A stretch of DNA of 64,000 nucleotides from Auanema rhodensis (lineage: Eukaryota; Nematoda; Chromadorea; Rhabditida; Rhabditidae), in assembly GCA_964057225.1 (NCBI GenBank), contig OZ059896.1:6138001-6202000 (forward strand), in the 5' to 3' direction. The position numbers and the translations under genes are program-made. Positions within the stretch are counted from its first letter, which is position 1; the number at the start of each line of letters is the position of its first letter. Under the pieces are notes generated by a model. It was not told the DNA's origin and ran no database searches. It saw only the letters and a program-made list of their open reading frames with translations. Positions 49,001 to 57,100 of this stretch are shown here, piece by piece.

Positions 49001-52000
49001 AACCATGACTTTGAAATTTACGTGAACTTTAATTTATGCTAATTAAATGTACACTTGATGTGCACTTGATATGTAACTCGCTTCACGTGAAAGATAAAGA
49101 GATGCGGTTTTTAAAATTGGATTCTCCATGTCCATATTAGTCTAAAAACAAATTTTTATTGATATTGGTTCATGGTAATCATGACTTTGAAATTTACTTG
49201 AACTTTAATTTATTCTAATTAAATGTACACGTGATGTGCACTTGGTATGTAACTCGCTTCACGTGAAAGATAAAGAGATGCGGTTTCCAAAATTAGATTC
49301 CCCATGTCCATATTAGTCTAAAAACAATTTTTATTGATATTGGTGCATGGTAACCATGACTTTGAAATTTACGTGTACTTTAATTTATGCTAATTAAATG
49401 TACACGTGATGTGCACTTGGTATGTAACTCGCTTCACGTGAAAGATAAAGAGATGCGGTTTCCAAAATTAGATTCCCCATGTCCATATTAGTCTAAAAAC
49501 AAATTTTATTGATATTGGTGCATGGTAACCATGACTTTGAAATTTACGTGAACTTTAATTTATGCTAATTAAATATACACGTGATGTGCACTTGATATGT
49601 AACTCGCTTCACGTGAAAGATAAAGAGATGCGGTTTTCAAAATTAGATACCCCATGTCCATATTAGTCTAAAAACAAATTTTTATTGATATTGGTGCATG
49701 GTAACCATGACTTTGAAATTTACATGAACTTTAATTTATGCTAATTAAATGTACACTTGATGTGCACTTGATATGTAACTCGCTTCACGTGAAAGATAAA
49801 AAGATGCGGTTTTCAAAATTAGATTCCCCATGTCCATATTAGTCTAAAAACAAATTTTTATTGATATTGGTGCATGGTAACCATGACTTTGAAATTTACG
49901 TCAACTTTTATTTATGCTAATTAAATGTACACGTGATGTGCTCTTGGTATGTAACTCGCTTCACGTGAAAGATAAAGAGATGCGGTTTTCAAAATTAGAT
50001 TCCCCATGTCCATATTAGTCTAAAAACGAATTTTTATTGATATTGGTGCATGGTAACCATGACTTTGAAATTTACGTCAACTTTTATTTATGCTAATTAA
50101 ATGTACACGTGATGTGCTCTTGGTATGTAACTCGCTTCACGTGAAAGATAAAGAGATGCGGTTTTCAAAATTAGATTCCCCATGTCCATATTAGTCTAAA
50201 AACAAATTTTTATTCATATTGGTGCATGGTAACCATGACTTTGAAATTTACGTTCACTTTAATTTATGCTAATTAAATGTACACTTGATGTGCACTTGAT
50301 ATGTAACTCGCTTCACGTGAAAGATAAAGAGATGCGGTTTTCAAAATTAGATTCCCCATGTCCATATTAGTCTAAAAACAAATTTTTATTGATATTGGTG
50401 CATGGTAACCATGACTTTGAAATTTACGTGAACTTTAATTTATGCTAATTAAATATACACGTGATGTGCACTTGGTATGTAACTCGCTTCACGTGAAAGA
50501 TAAAGAGATGCGGTTTTCAAAATTAGATTCCCCATGTCCATATTAGTCTAAAAACAAATTTTTATTGATATTGGTGCATGGTAACCATGACTTTGAAATT
50601 TACGTGAACTTTTATTTATGCTAATTAAATGTACACGTGATGTGCACTTGGTATGTAACTCGCTTCCTGTAAAAGATAAAGAGATGCGGTTTTTAAACTT
50701 AGATTCCCCATTTCCATATTAGTCTAAAAACAAATTTTTATTGATATTGGTGCATGGTAACCATGACTTTGAAATTTACGTGAACTTTAATTTATGCTAA
50801 TTAAATGTACACGTGATGTGCTCTTGGTATGTAACTCGCTTCACGTGAAAGATAAAGAGATGTGGTTTTCAAAAATAGATTCCCCATGTCCATATTAGTC
50901 TAAAAATGAATTTTTATTGATATTGGTGCATGGTAACCATGACTTTGAAATTTACGTGCACTTTAATTTATGCTAATTAAATATACACGTGATGTGCATT
51001 TGGTATGTAACTCGCTTCACGTGGAAAATAAAGAGATGCGGTTTTCAAAATTAGATTCCCCATGTCCATATTAGTCTAAAAACAAATTTTTATTGATATT
51101 GGTTCATGGTAACCATGACTTTGAAATTTACGTGAACTTTAATTTATGCTAATTAAATGTACACTTGATGTGCACTTGATATGTAACTCGCTTCACGTGA
51201 AAGATAAAGAGATGCGGTTCTTAAAATTGGATTCTCCATGTCCATATTAGTCTAAAAACAAATTTTTATTGATATTGGTGCATGGTAACCATGACTTTGA
51301 AATTTACGTGAACTTTAATTTATGCTAATTAAATGTACACTTGATGTGCACTTGGTATGTAACTCGCTTCACGTGAAAGACAAAGAGATGCGGTTTTCAA
51401 AATTAGATTCCCCATGTCCATAATAGTCTAAAAACAAATTTTTATTGATATTGGTGCATGGTAACCATGACTTTGAAATTTACGTTCACTTTAATTTATG
51501 CTAATTAAATATACACGTGATGTGCACTTGGTATGTAACTCGCTTCACGTGGAAAATAAAGAGATGCGGTTTTCAAAATTAGATTCCCCATGTCCATATT
51601 AGTCTAAAAACAAATTTTTATTGATATTGGTGCATGGTAACCATGACTTTGAAATTTACGTGAACTTTAATTTATGCTAATTAAATATACACGTGATGTG
51701 CACTTGGTATGTAACTCGCTTCACGTGAAAAATAAAGAAATGCGGTTTTTAAAATTAAATTCCCCATGTCCATATTAGTCTAAAAACAAATTTTTATTCA
51801 TATTGGTGCATGGTAACCATGACTTTGAAATTTACGTGAACTTTAATTTATGCTAATTAAATGTACACGTGATGTGCACCTGGTATGTAACTCGCTTCAC
51901 GTGAAAGATAAAAAGATGCGGTTTTCTAAATTAGATTCCCCATGTCCATATTAGTCTAAAAACAAATTTTTATTGATATTGGTTCATGGTAACCATGACT

Positions 52001-52672
52001 TTGAAATTTACGTGAACTTTAATTTATGCTAATTAAATGTACACGTGATGTGCACCTGGTATGTAACTCGCTTCACGTGAAAGATAAAAAGATGCGGTTT
52101 TCTAAATTAGATTCCCCATGTCCATATTAGTCTAAAAACAAATTTTTATTGATATTGGTTCATGGTAACCATGACTTTGAAATTTACGTGAACTTTAATT
52201 TATGCTAATTAAATGTACACGTGATGTGCACTTGGTATGTAACTCGCTTCACGTGAAAGATAAAGAGATGCGGTTTCCAAAATTAGATACCCCATGTCCA
52301 TATTAGTCTAAAAACAAATTTTTATTGATATTGGTGCATGGTAACCATGACTTTGAAATTTACGTGAACTTTAATTTATGCTAATTAAATGTACACGTGA
52401 TGTGCACTTGGTATGTAACTCGCTTCACGTGAAAGATAAAGAGATGCGGTTTCCAAAATTAGATACCCCATGTCCATATTAGTCTAAAAACAAATTTTTA
52501 TTGATATTGGTGCATGGTAACCATGACTTTGAAATTTACGTGAACTTTAATTTATGCTAATTAAATGTACACGTGATGTGCACTTGGTGAGTAACTCGCT
52601 TCACGTGAAAGATAAAGAGATGCGGTTTTCAAAATTAGATTCTGCATGTCCATATTAGTCTACAAACATGGT

Positions 52673-52708
52673 TTTATTATTATTTTTTATTTTATATATA
52701 TTATTTAT
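52673..52708. other. A/T-only junction between satellite and inverted repeat
   Basis: About 36 bp of only A and T separate the last recognisable satellite sequence from the first base of the left palindrome arm. Read on the minus strand it contains AATAAA-type hexamers, including one that overlaps the arm boundary (52,704-52,709). No satellite similarity is left. Confidence 0.8.
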
Positions 52709-52902
52709 TATCAGATATCTCTGCTGCTAAATCTGATCTGGAAGAAAAGATTAAATAATATTTAGTTTTCATCGCAAAAAGCTCACTTAGCGAGAAAGAC
52801 TCCTATGGGGACCGGGGTTCCCCCAGTTCTTGGACTACAGTCTAAGGACCATGAAGTTCCAAAATTTAATATAATATACAATAGTTTAAACCATGAAGCC
52901 AT
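52701..52902 (-). pseudogene. Truncated inverted copy of the GABBR2-type gene's 5' end
   Basis: This is the left-arm copy of the receptor gene's start. The ATG is at 52,902-52,900, the exon 1 copy runs 52,902-52,787 with an intact GT donor, and the 49-bp intron keeps its CCAG acceptor. Exon 2 then survives for only 29 bases (52,737-52,709) before the arm breaks into A/T-rich DNA. After the break the frame reads two codons (Asn-Lys) and a TAA at 52,703-52,701, with AATAAA overlapping. If transcribed and spliced it would give a 50-residue peptide with the receptor's signal peptide and no functional domain. Its upstream region is identical to that of the intact gene, so it could be expressed; otherwise it is a dead gene fragment. 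Confidence 0.85.
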
Positions 52903-53412
52903 GGCCTGCAACAAAACCTATATACAACAGTACATATATTTAAATTATATCCATAGAAATTTACACAGCAATTGTGTCAATCGGGAAGTGATGATTGTAC
53001 CTTTTCAAATTAATTATTTCTCAAAATAGAGTGAAATTCATTGAATATATGCAGTGGTGAAGTAAGGCAGCGCAGAAACAAAATCGATACGAAGCAGAGC
53101 AAGACACTTTATTGTGCCAGTTGTCCTCGACAGCGAGGCGGAGCTGTTTATCGTTGATTCTTCGGATGAATACGATATAATATTATTCATTAAAATTGAC
53201 ATCTACATTCAACAAACAATCACATTTTAGCATAAGGAATATCCCTAGTTGTGTAAAGATTTGCATGCATTGTTCAGGTTTTAACTTTTAACTATTATTG
53301 TTTAGGCTTAGCCTTTGCAGTATTCTACAAGTTCCACTGAGTTCACAATCTGAACTTTTTTGAAAAACTTTACTGTTTCAACGAGACAAATCGAATGGCT
53401 AATGTTAGTTAA
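52709..53412. repeat. Left arm of 704-bp inverted repeat
   Basis: Every base i here pairs with base 107,042 - i on the right. I compared the whole arm with the reverse complement of 53,630-54,333 and saw no mismatch. The match stops at 52,708/54,334 on the outside and 53,413/53,629 on the inside. The arm carries an inverted copy of the GABA-B receptor gene's 5' region, exon 1, intron 1 and the first 29 bases of exon 2. Exact identity means a recent duplication, ongoing gene conversion, or an assembly error. Confidence 0.96.
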
Positions 53413-53629
53413 AGTTCTTTTTGTTGAGATTTTTTGGAACTATTTATATTAGGTGTGCTCAAAAGTTTCTGGCCATCCGCACAAACATTTGAATAAAAAT
53501 ATTAAAATTAAAAAAAGCCATAAACCAAATTCAAAAATATATATAATAAGTAGATTTAATATTTTTAATATAAAAGTATTAAGTACCATTTATAGTATGA
53601 AAATAGAAAGATATATTTAAATTATATTA
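53413..53629. other. Unique spacer between the palindrome arms
   Basis: The 217 bp between the arms do not pair with each other. They are AT-rich and hold no open frame of note. Apart from the possible transposon end at 53,449 I see nothing in them. Confidence 0.8.
53449..53540 (+). mobile_element. Possible mariner-type transposon end (remnant)
   Basis: Inside the palindrome spacer, a TA dinucleotide is followed by TTAGGTGTGCTCAAAAGTTT and a CTGGCC stretch. The layout (TA target, TTAGGT start, AAAAGTTT core) resembles the terminal repeats of mariner-like elements as I remember them. Only one end is visible; there is no matching inverted terminus and no transposase in the window. It is at most a solo end or a deleted element. 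Confidence 0.25.
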
Positions 53630-54139
53630 TTAACTAACATTAGCCATTCGATTTGTCTCGTTGAAACAGTAAAGTTTTTCAAAAAAGTTCAGATTGTGAA
53701 CTCAGTGGAACTTGTAGAATACTGCAAAGGCTAAGCCTAAACAATAATAGTTAAAAGTTAAAACCTGAACAATGCATGCAAATCTTTACACAACTAGGGA
53801 TATTCCTTATGCTAAAATGTGATTGTTTGTTGAATGTAGATGTCAATTTTAATGAATAATATTATATCGTATTCATCCGAAGAATCAACGATAAACAGCT
53901 CCGCCTCGCTGTCGAGGACAACTGGCACAATAAAGTGTCTTGCTCTGCTTCGTATCGATTTTGTTTCTGCGCTGCCTTACTTCACCACTGCATATATTCA
54001 ATGAATTTCACTCTATTTTGAGAAATAATTAATTTGAAAAGGTACAATCATCACTTCCCGATTGACACAATTGCTGTGTAAATTTCTATGGATATAATTT
54101 AAATATATGTACTGTTGTATATAGGTTTTGTTGCAGGCC
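53630..54139 (+). promoter_or_regulatory. 5' flanking region of the GABBR2-type gene
   Basis: This 510-bp stretch precedes the receptor start codon and is wholly inside the palindrome arm. Most of it is AT-rich, but about 53,885-53,990 is clearly richer in G+C (CTCCGCCTCGCTGTCGAGGA). A 50-codon frame covers that part (53,852-54,004) with no family resemblance I can name. The segment ends in a good splice acceptor, TTTTGTTGCAG (AG at 54,135-54,136), 3 bp before the ATG. I infer promoter and untranslated leader function from position alone; no TATA element stands out. Confidence 0.4.
54126..54136 (+). other. Splice acceptor 3 bp upstream of the GABBR2-type start codon
   Basis: TTTTGTTGCAG followed by GCC-ATG-G is a polypyrimidine-AG acceptor placed just before the initiator. 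It implies either a 5' non-coding exon upstream or addition of a spliced leader by trans-splicing, as is common in nematodes and some other phyla. No donor partner can be picked out with confidence in the upstream 500 bp. Confidence 0.5.
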
Positions 54140-57100
54140 ATGGCTTCATGGTTTAAACTATTGTATATTATATTAAATTTTGGAACTTCATGGTCCTTAG
54201 ACTGTAGTCCAAGAACTGGGGGAACCCCGGTCCCCATAGGAGTCTTTCTCGCTAAGTGAGCTTTTTGCGATGAAAACTAAATATTATTTAATCTTTTCTT
54301 CCAGATCAGATTTAGCAGCAGAGATATCTGATATTGAGCTACCCATGAGAACAGCTTTGCATTATATTCATAACCACTCGTGCATTTTGAACGGTTTTAA
54401 ATTGGAACCAATTTCTAAAGACACCGGGGTATGTTATCCTTGAATAGTTGATTTAAACCAAAACTTGATAATTCATTCTTTGACTGAGAAAATCAAAATT
54501 TTGCATTTGTGCGAACTTTACATTTTATTTAATTCAAGTGTGCTACATCGTTGGGAATGAGAGCGTTGTTTGAGTTGATTGCTGCTCGTCCACGTCCAGT
54601 TGCTATATTCGGTGGAATGTGCACAGAGGTTTCCAGCATTTCAAAACTTAAAAATCAATATTACTTTGTTACCAGGTCAATGAACCAGTCGCTATGGCAT
54701 TAAAGTATTGGCAAATTGTTCAGCTTAGTTATGCCGAAACACATCCTAAGTTTGCAAGCGCTGATTCCCAAGAGGTTTTTTATCTAGTCAACGAATCTTA
54801 TAAATACGCATTTGTATTATAGCTATACCCTACATTCTTTCGTATCATTCCTGGAGATAGAAATCTTAATAATGCTAAATGTCACCTAATAAACTTTTTT
54901 AAATGGAAAAAAGTTGGAACAATAAAGCAAAGTGACGAACCACGACACGCTTTGGTTATTATTTTGCAGTTTTTACTGTGTTTATCACTGTTTTTTAGCC
55001 TCATGAAACCTTGACAACAAAGTTAGAGCACGGTTACGGTATTCGTGTCGCATATACAGCTGGTATAACTTTGCGAGAACAAGAAAATATTGGGTTAGAG
55101 CTTGATAATTTGAAGGTAATAATGCATCATGAATTTAATTTTTAATTTTTGGTTATTAGGCTAAGGATGTACGTATAATTATAATGGATGTAGAGGAAAA
55201 AATGGTTACTTTAGTATTTTGTGAGGCATTCAGAAGGCATATGTATGGTGACTACTACGTTTGGATAATTCCCGGATATCATGCGAATATGTTTGTTATA
55301 CTCGCTTTCTGTAAAATTAGTTGTTCTACTAAGACAAGAATTTCAGATGGCAGCGTAGTAAAGGAAGCAACTGTAGCCGGGATGAACTAGAATTAGTATT
55401 TCGGAATCATTTTGCCCTTCAGCATGCTTTGTCAAGGAATGATGTGAACACAGAGATTGTTGGCGGCAAGGTTTGCATAGTTTTTCTTTAAATTGATCAA
55501 TTCTCCTATCTTTATTTGTTGCAAACACTGCTATTTTCTATATGATATCAGAAAGCCGGAGACATCTGGGACGAGTTGGCTGTGTCTTCCTCTTTATTAC
55601 GAGGATATGTATACGATGGTTTATGGGCTTTGTCAATTGCTTTAAGCCAGGCACTTGGTCGAGATGCTTCGTTTTCGCACGCAAAGCTATTAAATGCTAT
55701 ATATAATACTTCTTTTGAAGGCGTAACAGTACATTGCAATTTTTATAAATTTATATAATTAAAAACTATTTTTAGGGCCGTATACAATTTGAGAACAACG
55801 AGCGGTTGGGTCTTGTTGATATTATGCAATGGAGATCAAATGAATATATTTATGTAGGCCGATACGATGGAGCAGGGAATACTTTTACTATGGATAAATC
55901 TAAAATTAGTAATTTTTTTTTTTGTGTACTTTTAAATGCGAATTTAGAATGGAAGCCACCTCTGGACTCTACTATCATTGAGATTCGCAGTGAATATATT
56001 ACTTATTCTTTGTTCTCTGCAATGTCATTCGCTTCTCTAATTGGTATAGGTTTAGCAATACTATTTTTATTTCTAAACGTGAAATATCGGAATCATAGGT
56101 TGGTTTTTGCTCTCGACTCATCCCTACTTTTTCGTTCTTTTAGATTTATCAAAATGTCATCACCAAATCTAAATAATATAATTATTTTCGGATCCATTTT
56201 CACATTCGCGTCAGTTATACTTCTAGGTCTTGACACTCGTGTTTTGTCTTCAGATGAATTTGTGAAAATGTGCTACGTAAGTATAAATAACTGTTATTTA
56301 ATGAATGTTCTAAAACTTTGTTTAAGGCTAAAACTTGGACATTATCCTTAGGGTTTACTTTAGCTTTCGGAGCGATGTTTTCGAAAACGTGGAGGGTTCA
56401 TTCGATTTTTACTAATATTCGTATGGATAGAAAAGCTATAAAAGTCATTCATTACATATTTCTTTCCTCCTTAATTGTTATTCAGGATTCTAAACTATTT
56501 ATGATTTTGGGTTTTCTTCTGATGGTTGATATAATAGTTCTCTCTGCTTGGGCAATTTTTTCACCTTTTCACATTACTGCCACAGAACTGCCTAAAATAG
56601 TATATACTCGTGTTACAGTATATATTCTTATTAACTCCAACTATTTTAGCAAATGGACTATAATGTTATTGTGCCTATGGTTGAAAGGTGTCAATCAGAG
56701 TACTCCATGATTTTTCAAGCAACTCTTTATGTATCCAAGGGAGTTTTAATGGTAAATAAACCATAAACTTGAAAAAATAATTATACATATATTCTAGGTT
56801 TTGGGTTGCTTTTTGGCTTGGGAAACGCGACATGTGAATGTACCTGCTTTGAACGATAGTAAATACATTGGAATGAGTGTTTATGGAGTAGTAGTAACCA
56901 GTATTCTAGGATTAAGTATCAGCGTAATACTTCAGGTTTATTTTTTTTCAGTAAATACAACATTTTATATATCAGGAGAGGGTTAACGAGGCTTTTGCTC
57001 TCACCTCGTTTTTTATAATTTTTTCTACAACTGTAACCTTATGTCTGGTGTTTGTTCCGAAGGTATATACCATTTAATTTTATTTTTACACGAAAAAAAT

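Larger units (their letters stand above)
1..52672. repeat. Satellite DNA array, 176-bp monomer, about 300 tandem copies
   Basis: The anchor ATGCGG recurs every 176 bp from position 18 (18, 194, 370, then 545 after a 1-bp deletion, 721) to 52,620, giving a mean period of about 175.9 bp. All copies are head to tail, roughly 33% GC, and differ by a few substitutions. Rarer length variants are 175 bp (shortened A/T run after the CTAAAAAC motif), 174 bp (GGTATTAACTC) and 179 bp (AAATAATTTTT). Each monomer holds several dyads: TTCACGTGAA, GTGCAC, CATGGT-A-ACCATG, and TTTAATT with AATTAAA around six bases. The period is not a multiple of three and stops are frequent, so it is not coding. The array runs off the left edge and decays at 52,650-52,672 (TCTGCATG, then CTACAAACATGG). 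No transposon or gene interrupts it. Centromeric or other heterochromatic DNA is a possibility, not shown. Confidence 0.99.
53630..54333. repeat. Right arm of 704-bp inverted repeat
   Basis: Exact reverse complement of 52,709-53,412. It contains the receptor gene's upstream region, exon 1 (54,140-54,255), intron 1 and the first 29 bases of exon 2. The arm ends inside exon 2, so the duplication endpoint has no relation to gene structure. Confidence 0.96.

Noticed and set aside
1-52672. CRISPR-like or protein-coding repeat interpretation of the regular array
   Set aside because: The repeats are contiguous with no unique spacers, the period is 176 bp and not divisible by three, and stops occur in all frames. 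The surrounding genes have spliceosomal introns.
1-52672. Telomere repeats or a CENP-B box in the satellite
   Set aside because: No short telomeric hexamer runs and no match to the known CENP-B box pattern were seen, so a centromere or telomere cannot be claimed from sequence.
52805-53029. 74-codon open frame, with an identical mirror copy at 54,013-54,237 on the minus strand
   Set aside because: It is the antisense shadow of receptor exon 1 and its upstream sequence. The opposite strand encodes a signal peptide that joins in frame to the rest of the receptor.
55343-55758. Open frames of about 60 codons on both strands
   Set aside because: They are read-through of short introns or antisense shadows of receptor exons 8 and 9 and carry no independent features.
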